Assembly: GCF_963676485.1 (NCBI RefSeq)
Contig: NZ_OY781114.1
Coordinates: 4,604,501-4,668,500 of the forward strand
From: an uncultured Cohaesibacter sp.
Lineage (GTDB): Bacteria; Pseudomonadota; Alphaproteobacteria; Rhizobiales; Cohaesibacteraceae
Reading direction: 5' to 3'
Length of the DNA stretch: 64,000 bases
Under the pieces are notes generated by a model that saw only the letters and a list, made by a program, of their open reading frames with translations, did not search any database and was not told where the DNA came from. This document shows positions 55,645 through 64,000 of the stretch, piece by piece. A program made the translations under genes and the position numbers. The first letter of the stretch is position 1. Each line of letters starts with the position of its first letter.

Positions 55645-55649
55645 AGCTG

Positions 55650-56801
55650 CTAATCTCCGTATAAAGCTTCCAAACTTTCAGGACGGACAAATCTCTTGAG
55701 CCTGTCCGTGCCCATTTTGCAATTCTCTTCCAGAATGAATCCACCGGCTGCCAATGCTGCTTCCGGCTGCCCACCAAGCGCCAACAAGCCTTTGGCTCCG
55801 ATTTTGCCCGCCCCTTGATAGAGGAAAAACGCATCAACCAGCCCAGACTGTAACAGCTCGGAGCCCAGCTTGGCGCCGCATTCTGCAAAAACGGCATTGA
55901 TGCCGCGCTCGGCCAACGATTCAAGGGCTGCCTTAAGGTCTATATGTCCGGATGCTGTCGCGTTAAGACACAAGAGCGTGCAGCCATATTCCTGAAGCTT
56001 GAGCGCTTTATCTGCTGGCATTTGCTCGGACGTCACGATCCAGACAGGAATGTCGCGAGCCGTTTGAACGAGATTGGACGCAACAGGAATCCTCCCCTTG
56101 CTATCGAGCACGACGCGTGTGGGGGAGCGCCGCTCCAGACCGGGCAACCGCACAGTTAAAGCGGGGTCATCAATCAGAACGGTATCACAGCCAACCAAAA
56201 TTGCATCGGCCTGCAGGCGCAAAGCATAGGTGCGAGATTTGGCCAGAGCGCCCGTGACAGGGTAATTGCCTACTCCCTCAAGGCCAATCATACCATCAGA
56301 AGAAAAGGCCATCTTGACCTGCAGCCAGGGCCTTTTGCGAACGGTCCGGGAGAGGAAGCCGGCAAGCTCTTGACGAGCCCGCTTCCCCATGAGGCCCACA
56401 TCCACAGAGACGCCCGCATTGCGGAGTTTTTCAAAACCGCGACCAGCGACACGGTGATCAGGATCTGGATGCGCGCACACAACCCGCGTTATGCCAGCCT
56501 CAACCAAGGCATCGGCACAAGGGCTGGATTGTCCGGTGTGCGAACAGGGCTCAAGCGTCACATAGGCTGTTGCTTCGCGTGCTCTTGTGCCAGCTTCAGC
56601 CAAAGCCACCCGCTCTGCATGAGGTCGCCCCCCCTCCTGCGTCCAGCCTCGCCCGACAATCTCCATGCGCCCAGCATTGTTACGAGCGATAACACAGCCT
56701 ACAGCCGGATTCTCGGCTGTGGCTCCGGCGCCTCTACGCCCAAGGCGCAAGGCCAAATCCATGAGTTGTTCATCGGAGAAACTGCGCGAGAAATCGTTCA
56801 T
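55650..56801 (-). CDS. ribD: Bifunctional riboflavin deaminase/reductase RibD
   Basis: The 383-residue fusion first deaminates, then reduces the pyrimidine intermediate of riboflavin synthesis. The zinc deaminase domain shows GRPHAERVALAEAG and TLEPCSHTGQSSPCADALVE; the C-terminal reductase has RPWLQVKMAFSSDGMIG, SDADAILVG-like LQADAILVGCDTVLIDDPAL and NAVFAECGAKLGSELLQSG. The gene lies 59 bp after nrdR. I see no FMN riboswitch in front of the group. Confidence 0.95.
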   Translation of the reverse strand: MNDFSRSFSDEQLMDLALRLGRRGAGATAENPAVGCVIARNNAGRMEIVGRGWTQEGGRPHAERVALAEAGTRAREATAYVTLEPCSHTGQSSPCADALVEAGITRVVCAHPDPDHRVAGRGFEKLRNAGVSVDVGLMGKRARQELAGFLSRTVRKRPWLQVKMAFSSDGMIGLEGVGNYPVTGALAKSRTYALRLQADAILVGCDTVLIDDPALTVRLPGLERRSPTRVVLDSKGRIPVASNLVQTARDIPVWIVTSEQMPADKALKLQEYGCTLLCLNATASGHIDLKAALESLAERGINAVFAECGAKLGSELLQSGLVDAFFLYQGAGKIGAKGLLALGGQPEAALAAGGFILEENCKMGTDRLKRFVRPESLEALYGD

Positions 56802-56860
56802 TCAAGGCCGATCGAGTTGAAATGGAGCAAACACATCGAAACGCATCCCCCACCAGCCCG

Positions 56861-57340
56861 TTATTCTGAAAGACCATCCTCTTCCGGACGAGCGGAGGAC
56901 ATTTCGGTCAGCATATCAGAAAAGTCTTTTGCTTCACGGAAATTCTTATAGACAGAAGCGAAGCGGATATAGGCGATTTCGTCCAGCCCCTTGAGGCCTT
57001 CCATCACCAGATTACCGATATGCTCGGCAGGCACTTCAGCATCGCCTGCGCTTTCCAGTTGCCGCACGATGCCCGAGACCATTCGCTCGACTTTTTCTTC
57101 ATCAACGGGGCGCTTACGCAGGGAAACCTGAACGGAGCGCATGAGCTTGTCACGATCAAAGGGCACTTTGCGCCCAGTGCGTTTAACAACCGACAGCTCG
57201 CGGAGCTGGATACGCTCAAAGGTCGTAAAGCGCCCGCCGCAGCCTGCGCAAAAGCGTCGGCGGCGGATCGCCGTATTGTCTTCTGTAGGACGAGAATCCT
57301 TGACCTGGGTATCTTCATAACCGCAATAGGGACATTTCAT
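56861..57340 (-). CDS. nrdR: Transcriptional repressor NrdR
   Basis: The 159-residue ATP-cone regulator represses ribonucleotide reductase genes. It has the N-terminal zinc ribbon [20 protein letters not shown] with the second pair in [20 protein letters not shown], then the ATP-cone ([20 protein letters not shown]). The C-terminal tail ends in acidic residues. It lies between glyA and ribD, as in most relatives. Confidence 0.97.
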   Translation of the reverse strand: MKCPYCGYEDTQVKDSRPTEDNTAIRRRRFCAGCGGRFTTFERIQLRELSVVKRTGRKVPFDRDKLMRSVQVSLRKRPVDEEKVERMVSGIVRQLESAGDAEVPAEHIGNLVMEGLKGLDEIAYIRFASVYKNFREAKDFSDMLTEMSSARPEEDGLSE

Positions 57341-57414
57341 ATCTCGACCTCACAATTCAGTTATGGGATCACGGCGGGCAGCCGATGACTTTCCAGACTG
57401 CCCGGCCAATATGA

Positions 57415-58728
57415 TCAAAGGTCAGGGTAGATCGGGAAGCGATCGGTCAGAGCGATGACCTTTTCCTTCACGGCCGATTCTACGGCGCTATTGCCTTCTT
57501 CCCCATTTGCAACGAGACCGTCAAGCACTTCGATAATCAATTTACCGATTTCCTTGAACTCTTCGGTGCCGAAGCCACGGGATGTACCAGCAGGCGTCCC
57601 CAGACGGATACCGGAGGTAATTGCCGGTTTTTCCGGGTCAAACGGCACGCCATTTTTGTTGCAGGTGATATAGGCACGGCCAAGAGCGGCTTCAACAACC
57701 TTACCGGTCAGACCTTTCGGACGCAGATCAACGAGCAGTAGGTGGTTATCCGTACCACCAGCAGCCAGCTCGACACCACCTTCATAAAGGGTATCAGCCA
57801 AAGCCTGCGCATTGTCCTTGACAGCCTTGGCATAGACCTTGAAATCATCGGTCAGTGCTTCACCGAAAGCCACGGCCTTGGCCGCAATCACATGCATCAA
57901 AGGACCACCCTGCAAACCAGGGAAGACGGCTGAATTGACCTTCTTGGCGATATCGGCATCGTTGGTCAGGATAAGACCACCGCGCGGACCGCGCAGGGTT
58001 TTATGCGTCGTAGAGGTCACGATATGGGCATGCGGGAATGGGTTTTCATGCAAGCCAGCGGCGACCAGACCTGCAAAGTGGGCCATATCCACCATGAGGT
58101 AAGCGCCAACGGAATCAGCGATTTCGCGGAATTTCTTGAAATCAAATTCGCGACTATAGGCAGACCCACCTGCGATGATCAGTTTAGGCTGATGCTCTTT
58201 TGCCAGCTCTTCGATCTGGTCAAAGTCAATGCGGCCATCCTGCTTGCGCACGCCATACTGGATGGAATTGAACCATTTGCCAGACTGGTTCGGCTTGGCA
58301 CCATGGGTCAGGTGTCCACCGGCATCAAGGCTCATTCCGAGGATGGTATCACCCGGCTTGATGAGCGACATGAACGCTGCCTGGTTGGCCTGAGACCCGG
58401 AATTCGGCTGAACGTTGGCGAACTCACAACCAAACAGTTTGGTTACGCGCTCGATCGCGAGATTTTCGGCCACGTCAACATGCTGGCAACCGCCATAGTA
58501 ACGACGGCCAGAATAACCTTCCGCATATTTGTTGGTCATGACGGAGCCCTGCGCCTGCAGGACTGCTTTGGAGACGATATTCTCAGAAGCGATCAATTCA
58601 ATCTCGTGTTTTTGACGACCAAGCTCGCTGTCAATTGCAGCGGCAACTGCCGGATCGGACTTTTCGAGATCGCGGGTGAAGAATTCTGGGAAAATCGCTC
58701 CCGAATTGGCACCTTCGTTTGCTGACAT
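57415..58728 (-). CDS. glyA: Serine hydroxymethyltransferase
   Basis: The 437-residue PLP enzyme converts serine and tetrahydrofolate to glycine and methylene-THF. The signature is clear: [55 protein letters not shown] and [14 protein letters not shown] with Lys243 as the PLP lysine. ATG 58728 ([10 protein letters not shown]) has AAGGGG upstream; the frame extends 18 codons further without homology. It heads the glyA-nrdR-ribD-ribE run. Confidence 0.97.
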   Translation of the reverse strand: MSANEGANSGAIFPEFFTRDLEKSDPAVAAAIDSELGRQKHEIELIASENIVSKAVLQAQGSVMTNKYAEGYSGRRYYGGCQHVDVAENLAIERVTKLFGCEFANVQPNSGSQANQAAFMSLIKPGDTILGMSLDAGGHLTHGAKPNQSGKWFNSIQYGVRKQDGRIDFDQIEELAKEHQPKLIIAGGSAYSREFDFKKFREIADSVGAYLMVDMAHFAGLVAAGLHENPFPHAHIVTSTTHKTLRGPRGGLILTNDADIAKKVNSAVFPGLQGGPLMHVIAAKAVAFGEALTDDFKVYAKAVKDNAQALADTLYEGGVELAAGGTDNHLLLVDLRPKGLTGKVVEAALGRAYITCNKNGVPFDPEKPAITSGIRLGTPAGTSRGFGTEEFKEIGKLIIEVLDGLVANGEEGNSAVESAVKEKVIALTDRFPIYPDL

Positions 58729-58996
58729 GGAACAATACCCCTTCGCGTTTGTTGGGCGATCATGGATCAGAACTGGAGGCAATTGGCTATCACAAATGCC
58801 CCTTAGAGTCTGCCTTTAATATCTGCCTGAAGGCCACAACATTGTGCGCATTTCGGCAACACTATGTACACCAAATTGCGCCACCATAGTTTTCGTGCCG
58901 TCGATTTAGCACACTAGACACCCAAACCCAAGATGGATTTGCAGCTCTTACATGTAGTTCTTGAAAGGATTGTGTGCGCAAGAGGCAGAACGCCCC

Positions 58997-59191
58997 TCAC
59001 CCTTTGCCCAATTGCTCAAGCCTGCGCTTCAACTTTCGGATCGCGAGATTTTGCAAATCCTGTTTGGAAACGCTGGCCGGTCCGAAAACACTGACCTCAA
59101 CGCCCGTAGTCGCATCGACAGCGACGGCCTTCAACTGCTGACCTATCGCCGTAAATTCGATATAGATTTCACCGGGTTTGGGCTGGCTCAT
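58997..59191 (-). CDS. Small conserved protein (DUF6898-like)
   Basis: The 64-residue protein begins PKPGEIYIEFTAIGQQLKAV and continues AVDATTGVEVSVFGPASVSK, ending in a basic helix (NLAIRKLKRRLEQLGKG). This matches a short alphaproteobacterial family, DUF6898 as I recall, that is found between the L,D-transpeptidase and glyA and is sometimes misannotated as serine hydroxymethyltransferase. The function is unknown. The gap to the ldtP stop is 6 bp, so it is co-transcribed with it. Confidence 0.75.
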   Translation of the reverse strand: MSQPKPGEIYIEFTAIGQQLKAVAVDATTGVEVSVFGPASVSKQDLQNLAIRKLKRRLEQLGKG

Positions 59192-59197
59192 GCGTGA

Positions 59198-60517
59198 TTA
59201 TCCCTGAACAGGTTTGCTAACCGGCCCCATGGCACTAAGGCCATCGCGGTCATAAATATCTTCGCGGAAATGAACCATGCCTTCGCTGGTTGCCCAAGCG
59301 GTGATGTAGGTCATGTAAATCGGCACTTTACCGCGGACTTTCACGTCTTCGCGCTCACCAGAGCGGATCACCTCGTCAATGGCAAACCGATCCCAACCCG
59401 GCGTATCTTCAAGTACCCAGACAACAAATTCACGCACATTCTGAACGCGCACACAGCCCGAAGAATGAAACCGGTAGCTATTGCCAAACAGGGTTTTTGA
59501 CGGTGTATCGTGCAGATAAACCGCATATTTGTTGTGGAAGTTAATCTTGATGGACCCCATCGAGTTTTTGGCACCCGGCTCCTGACGGAACTGATAATTC
59601 AGTGCATCATCGGTTGTCCAATCCACCTGCGAGGCATCAAGCTCGACATTGTTTTTCAGATCTCTGATATGGATCTTGTTGTCCCGCAAATAGTTGGGGT
59701 CCTTGAGCATTTTCGGGATAAGATCCTTGCGGATAATACTTGCAGGGACATGCCAATAGGGGTTGAAGTTGATTTCGTGAATCGTGCTTTTCAGAACCGG
59801 AGTCTGTCGGTCGATCTTACCCACGACAGCCGTGTGGCGCGAATGCACCAAGCCATCTTCAACGGTCTCGATTTCAGCGGCCGGAATATTGACCATGACA
59901 TAGCGTTTGCCAAGGAACCCCGACATGGAGCGCACGCGCACAAGGTTGGTTTCCAGCTGGCGCAAACGCACCTGCACCGGCACATTCATGGCGGCAAAGG
60001 TATCCTTGCCGATTACGCCATCAGGATGAATACCATGTCGCGACTGGAAGCGGCGCACGGCCGCATCGACATAAGAATCGAATACATCATTCACGCCGAT
60101 ATTCTGCATCAGGTCGCCAGACATATTCAGGCGCTCGCGCAGAATGACCACTGCAGGTGATTTGTGACCAAGGCGCATCACCTGGTCATCAGGCACAATC
60201 GGCCAACCACCGCGCTGAACGATGCCATAATAGATCTGCATCGCATTTTCGATATTGGAAACGGTTGATGGCGAAAGGGTTGGCTCTGCGGTGCGCACTG
60301 CGGCGACTGTCTGGCCCGGAGTATCAAAGCGATCCCCCCACTCGACCGGGCTCTGATTGAGCACCTCGTCGATCGGGTTGACAGCTTGAGCAAAAGCCGG
60401 GGTTGAAAGAGCGGTCGCAAAAGCGGCCATCATTTGAGACCCAGAAGTCAGAAATGTACGGCGATTGATCTTTTGCTTGGTCACGATTTCACTATATCCC
60501 GGTTTTGAATTTTTCAT
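59198..60517 (-). CDS. ldtP: L,D-transpeptidase (YkuD domain) with twin-arginine-like signal
   Basis: The 439-residue envelope enzyme forms 3-3 peptidoglycan crosslinks or anchors proteins. It starts with a Tat-like signal (INRRTFLTSGSQMMAAFATA, cleavage near AFA), then a PG-binding-1 domain (YVDAAVRRFQSRHGIHPDGV, IGKDTF) and the YkuD catalytic domain ending SYRFHSSGCVRVQNVREF, with the catalytic Cys intact. The TTG-initiated frame is longer, but ATG 60517 places the signal correctly. The neighbour ldtR supports the name: in Liberibacter and Sinorhizobium LdtR controls an adjacent transpeptidase gene, ldtP. Confidence 0.85.
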   Translation of the reverse strand: MKNSKPGYSEIVTKQKINRRTFLTSGSQMMAAFATALSTPAFAQAVNPIDEVLNQSPVEWGDRFDTPGQTVAAVRTAEPTLSPSTVSNIENAMQIYYGIVQRGGWPIVPDDQVMRLGHKSPAVVILRERLNMSGDLMQNIGVNDVFDSYVDAAVRRFQSRHGIHPDGVIGKDTFAAMNVPVQVRLRQLETNLVRVRSMSGFLGKRYVMVNIPAAEIETVEDGLVHSRHTAVVGKIDRQTPVLKSTIHEINFNPYWHVPASIIRKDLIPKMLKDPNYLRDNKIHIRDLKNNVELDASQVDWTTDDALNYQFRQEPGAKNSMGSIKINFHNKYAVYLHDTPSKTLFGNSYRFHSSGCVRVQNVREFVVWVLEDTPGWDRFAIDEVIRSGEREDVKVRGKVPIYMTYITAWATSEGMVHFREDIYDRDGLSAMGPVSKPVQG

Positions 60518-60729
60518 GGTCACTTTCGCCAATATTTTCGCAGAATCCAACTGTGCCAACAGGTTGTATCACATATCCAATTATATAGATGCCCAAATAG
60601 ATAAGGCTGCTCAGAATCACCTTTAGCAGGAATATTTTCCCAATTGCGAACAGTCTAGAGCTCTGTCTCGCATGTTTGAAGACCCTAAAGACTCATGCTG
60701 GGCACTTTTTACGGCATTCTTAATGAATA

Positions 60730-60744
60730 CTTGTTGGCAACAAG
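60730..60744. promoter_or_regulatory. Palindrome, candidate regulator site upstream of ldtP
   Basis: CTTGTTGGCAACAAG is a 7-bp inverted repeat around one central base, 213 bp before the ldtP start. MarR proteins bind such palindromes, so LdtR binding is possible. No footprint knowledge for this exact sequence is claimed. Confidence 0.35.
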
Positions 60745-60837
60745 AAAGCACTTGGCAATAGAATGTGGCAAATTCTGGATAGAATGGTCAGGTTTTTGAA
60801 AACTGTTGCAGGAATATCAGACAGAACAAACAAAAAT

Positions 60838-60862
60838 CCCCGCAAGAACAAAGCTTGCGGGG
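60838..60862 (-). terminator. Terminator of ldtR
   Basis: CCCCGCAAG and CTTGCGGGG form a 9-bp stem with a 7-nt loop, followed on the minus strand by ATTTTTGTTTG. It lies 158 bp after the ldtR stop. Confidence 0.85.
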
Positions 60863-61020
60863 GAAACTGATACTGGTCAGATTATGAACATCATTGAAAC
60901 GAGCAGGGTTTGTCGCTTTCGCCCGTTTTGGCCAACGTTTCAGAAGGAACAGTGCACACAAGGCTCACTGCAAACGCCCTTTTCTGCCGCTTCTTCGGGG
61001 CGGCATGACAAGGCATGCCG

Positions 61021-61533
61021 TTAAAGACGATATAGGATCTGGTCGGTCCAGAAGCGCTCAAGACGCTGCAGGGATTTGTTCAGAAGAGCAAAATCTTCCG
61101 TTGCGATCCCGCCAACCTGCTCGATTGTTGCTATGTGACGCTCATAGAGTTCGCTCACAATATGCCTTACTTCCAGACCCTTTTCAGAAAGGGAAATCCG
61201 CACGGAGCGACGGTCAACGCGAGAGCGTTCGTGATTAACATATCCCATATCAACCAGTTTTTTCAGGTTGTAGGAGACGTTTGATCCCTGATAGTAGCCG
61301 CGAGAACGCAGCTCACCAGCAGTCACTTCAGAATCACCGATATTGAACAAAAGCAAAGCTTGCACGCTATTAACATCGGTTCTGCCGCGACGTTCGAATT
61401 CATCCTTGATAACATCCAGGAGTCTGCGGTGCAGGCGTTCTACGAGCCTGAGTGCGTCCATGTAGAGTGGTTTGAGCTCTACGTCGCCCTCAGCTTCACT
61501 GACTGTTTCCACTGCGCGTTGTGACGTAATCAT
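61021..61533 (-). CDS. ldtR: MarR-family regulator LdtR
   Basis: The 170-residue MarR protein has an N-terminal dimerisation helix (LYMDALRLVERLHRRLLDVI), the helix-turn-helix around ELRSRGYYQGSNVSYNLKKL and the wing HERSRVDRRSVRISLSEKG. The GYYQGSNVSYNLKKLV recognition helix and the position upstream of an L,D-transpeptidase gene match LdtR, described in Candidatus Liberibacter asiaticus and Sinorhizobium meliloti as an osmotic-stress-linked activator of ldtP. Assignment rests on context and pattern. Confidence 0.82.
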   Translation of the reverse strand: MITSQRAVETVSEAEGDVELKPLYMDALRLVERLHRRLLDVIKDEFERRGRTDVNSVQALLLFNIGDSEVTAGELRSRGYYQGSNVSYNLKKLVDMGYVNHERSRVDRRSVRISLSEKGLEVRHIVSELYERHIATIEQVGGIATEDFALLNKSLQRLERFWTDQILYRL

Positions 61534-61930
61534 GTGTCTGAGCCTCGTTTTGTTTTGACTTGAGCGACGGTTTGTCCGCCTTTGAACTCACACTAGCCCT
61601 CGCTAAATAAAATCTGCTTAAGCAACAGCCTTAACAAAGCCCTAATCGCGCTAATTCTACATAATTTGCTTCGAGTTCTGCATCCGTGGTAAATAACCGG
61701 TTATTATTTTAATTAAACACTGAGAAAACTGCCTAGATTTACTTCCAAACTCATCCACACCCCATTCCTAAACATACAAATATGGTGATTTATCGATTTC
61801 ACTCGACGAATTCACTAACAAAACCTTTCCCGACAGCTTCGTTGCTTATTCAGAATTGGGACACAAAGCCTGCGTTTCCCATCAGAACCGTTTTGAAAAG
61901 GAGAGACTGAAGCGACAAAAATGAAGGGTT
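61534..61930. other. Upstream region of ldtR
   Basis: This 397-bp AT-rich spacer holds the ldtR promoter. A perfect 10-bp palindrome, TGCTTAAGCA, at 61615-61624 lies 82 bp before the start and could be an autoregulatory site. I see no gene. Confidence 0.4.
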
Positions 61931-62353
61931 TCAGCTTTCCTGCTGTTTTGTAGAGCGATAGACAAGCCAGCCACAACAAATCGCTAGTGCGATCAAGCCT
62001 ATCGTGTGCACGATGGTGAGCAGACCGGAATCAAAGGTGAATTCATCTATCAGCATAATCGCCAGGGCTTGCGGCACAGCACTCAGCACCCACATGACCA
62101 CGCCCCAGAATGCCAGTTGCCACACGCCAACGGAAGCAATGAGGAACGAACAGGCCAAGAAAACCCGACCGACGGGTGCAAGCCAAACGCCGCGCTGCAA
62201 TCCGCTCTCGCCAAATACACCCAGAATATCAACCCAATAGAACAAGCCGGTTAGCATCAAGACGATGCTGCCTATGCGTGCCATCACGATCAGCCAGTAA
62301 GGCAAATTTTCACCCCAGTATTTCGGGGAAGCATCAGTCAGTCTGAGAGTCAT
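61931..62353 (-). CDS. Small four-helix membrane protein (DUF6163-like)
   Basis: The 140-residue protein has four transmembrane segments: VMARIGSIVLMLTGLFYWVD, GRVFLACSFLIASVGVWQLA, WGVVMWVLSAVPQALAIML and LTIVHTIGLIALAICCGWLV. It matches a Hyphomicrobiales family I know as DUF6163, located near hemB and the ldtR-type gene. The function is unknown. It lies 122 bp after the HIBCH-like gene on the same strand. Confidence 0.72.
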   Translation of the reverse strand: MTLRLTDASPKYWGENLPYWLIVMARIGSIVLMLTGLFYWVDILGVFGESGLQRGVWLAPVGRVFLACSFLIASVGVWQLAFWGVVMWVLSAVPQALAIMLIDEFTFDSGLLTIVHTIGLIALAICCGWLVYRSTKQQES

Positions 62354-62475
62354 GACAGGGTCTATTCAGTTCAGTCTTTGCGCAAGAGGACGCATAATCG
62401 CGCCCTCATATGATTGGGTCAGCCCTTGAAGCCTTATATAGTATGGGCTCCGGATGGCAAGGCAAGCATATGCCC

Positions 62476-63507
62476 TTATGAGGCATTGAACAATTCGCGA
62501 TCCGGATCAAGGGGAAGAAAATATGCCTGCAGTTTATCCTCTGAAACCTCATCAAAAGAAGCCGGCTGCCATTTCGGAGCTCCATCCTTGTCGACAAGTG
62601 TGGCCCGAACGCCCTCATAATAATCATTGTCTTTGAGAATACGTTCAAGAACCCGATATTCCATCGCCATGCAGTCTTCAAACGACAACGTCGCACCGCG
62701 ACGCATTTGTTCGAAAGCAATATGCACTGACATTGGCGACCGGGACAGCATCAATTCGAGCGTCTCTTTGGCAAAGGAATGCGGATTGGCCTTGAGCCGT
62801 GCAATGATTTCGGAAACAGAGCCGCCAGCGAACGCATCTTCAATAACACACAGCTTTTCTTCCTCAAGCCCTTGCCCTTGTGCTGCTCCGGCATATTTGG
62901 CCAACACAGCTTCCGGCTCGTCCCCTTCAGAAATCTCTTTGACTATCGCATCAAAATTATCCGGCTCGACGGCATGCATTACCAGCCCGAACTTCAGGCA
63001 GTCCCCCTGCCCCAGCCGTGCGCCCGTCATACCGCAATAGAGCCCCACATTGCGCGGCACCCTGGGCAGAAAATATGCCCCGCCCGCATCAGGAAAGAAT
63101 CCGATCCCGGTTTCGGGCATGGCAAACAAGGTCTTGCTCCCTGCCGCGATGTAACGACCATGGAAGGACAGCCCTACGCCACCGCCCATGACGATGCCCT
63201 CCACCAGTGAGATATAGGGCTTGGAATAACGGAAGATCGCGCAATTCATCAGATATTCAACCCGGAAGAAATCATATGGCGGATTGGTCCGGTTGTCATA
63301 GACAAAGCGGATATCGGCTCCGGCAGAAAAGGCCCGCTCACTGGCCGATGTGAGGATAACGGCCTTGATAGTATCATCCATTTCCCACCGTTTGAGTTGG
63401 TGGGAGAGATTGTTGATCATGTCGACGGTCAGCGCATTAAGGGCTTTTGTCCTGTTGAGCGTTACAAGCCCCACGCAGCCGCGTTTTTCAAATAATATGT
63501 CGCTCAT
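62476..63507 (-). CDS. 3-hydroxyisobutyryl-CoA hydrolase-like enoyl-CoA hydratase/isomerase protein
   Basis: The 343-residue crotonase-family protein is of the longer HIBCH type. It shows RTKALNALTVDMINNLSHQL, RAFSAGADIRFVYDN, LVEGIVMGGGVGLSFHGRYI, PETGIGFFPDAGGAYFLPRV (with the Glu and Asp used by HIBCH) and the C-terminal FEDCMAMEYRV plus EGVRATLVDKDGAPKWQPAS tail. HIBCH frees 3-hydroxyisobutyrate in valine breakdown. Other valine genes are not in the window. The start at 63507 is ATG, and the gene is divergent from hemB. Confidence 0.87.
   Translation of the reverse strand: MSDILFEKRGCVGLVTLNRTKALNALTVDMINNLSHQLKRWEMDDTIKAVILTSASERAFSAGADIRFVYDNRTNPPYDFFRVEYLMNCAIFRYSKPYISLVEGIVMGGGVGLSFHGRYIAAGSKTLFAMPETGIGFFPDAGGAYFLPRVPRNVGLYCGMTGARLGQGDCLKFGLVMHAVEPDNFDAIVKEISEGDEPEAVLAKYAGAAQGQGLEEEKLCVIEDAFAGGSVSEIIARLKANPHSFAKETLELMLSRSPMSVHIAFEQMRRGATLSFEDCMAMEYRVLERILKDNDYYEGVRATLVDKDGAPKWQPASFDEVSEDKLQAYFLPLDPDRELFNAS

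Positions 63508-64000
<493 letters not shown>

Larger units (their letters stand above)
60518..61020. other. ldtP promoter region and ldtR 3' region
   Basis: This 503-bp region contains the ldtR terminator, a palindrome at 60730-60744 and AT-rich sequence likely to carry the ldtP promoter. A few short frames exist, none with coding character. Confidence 0.5.

Overview
The window is about 64 kb of an alphaproteobacterial chromosome, most likely Hyphomicrobiales (Rhizobiales). The right half carries the order ihfA - fabH - plsX - DUF177 - CBP3 // bamE // thiL - nusB - ribH ... ribE - ribD - nrdR - glyA - DUF6898-like - ldtP - ldtR - DUF6163-like ... hemB. Together with ctaA, a DUF2842 gene and rplM-rpsI this is typical of that order. 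The moderate GC content and marine-type transport genes make a Cohaesibacter-like organism my best guess, but this is inference. I see no phage, CRISPR array or intact insertion sequence.

Left part (1-15 kb): the 3' end of a MarR-type regulator overlaps a MATE exporter, convergent with a MalY-type C-S lyase. A long leftward carbohydrate operon follows: binding protein, two permeases, TIM-barrel epimerase, Gfo/Idh dehydrogenase, Rid protein, transketolase and aldose 1-epimerase. A GntR/FCD repressor gene lies just upstream of it on the same strand. The transporter ATPase gene is divergent on the other strand, so one spacer with ATCGAT-type repeats probably controls both. A DUF3311 protein with an SSS symporter comes next.

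Middle-left (17-24 kb): the most interesting block. An ApbE flavin transferase without a visible signal peptide, a 737-residue PepSY-membrane/flavodoxin/FNR fusion, a secreted DUF2271 protein carrying an ApbE-type acceptor motif (DGITGAS), and a secreted Asp/His-rich small protein are divergent from a two-component system. The periplasmic loop of its sensor is also rich in Asp, Glu and His. I read this as a regulated route for moving electrons from cytosolic NAD(P)H across the membrane to a covalently flavinylated periplasmic protein, possibly under metal control. An AraC regulator follows. A frameshifted integrase remnant then sits about 130 bp from the 3' end of tRNA-Ser(GCU), the scar of a lost integrated element.

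Middle (25-45 kb): a TetR-controlled RND efflux pump lacking an outer-membrane factor; a ThrE-type amino-acid exporter; rplM-rpsI; a small WYL-like protein; an enoyl-CoA hydratase with a CoA-binding protein; metY; a DUF6404-like protein; ctaA; and DUF2842. An exopolysaccharide module comprises a Wzz/BY-kinase-like protein with no Walker A motif, a Wza-type lipoprotein and a priming sugar transferase. tRNA-Pro(GGG) comes next, followed about 310 bp later by an orphan terminator, then a miniature flagellar-rod-like protein.

Right part (45-64 kb): core housekeeping genes. These are a MerR regulator, IHF alpha, phospholipid/fatty-acid initiation (plsX, fabH), a bc1 assembly chaperone, bamE, and the thiL-nusB-ribH and ribE-ribD-nrdR-glyA groups. 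The last two groups are separated by a FAD-dependent oxidoreductase gene behind a terminator-like hairpin. The ldtR/ldtP cell-wall pair, a 3-hydroxyisobutyryl-CoA hydrolase-like gene and the 5' end of hemB close the window.
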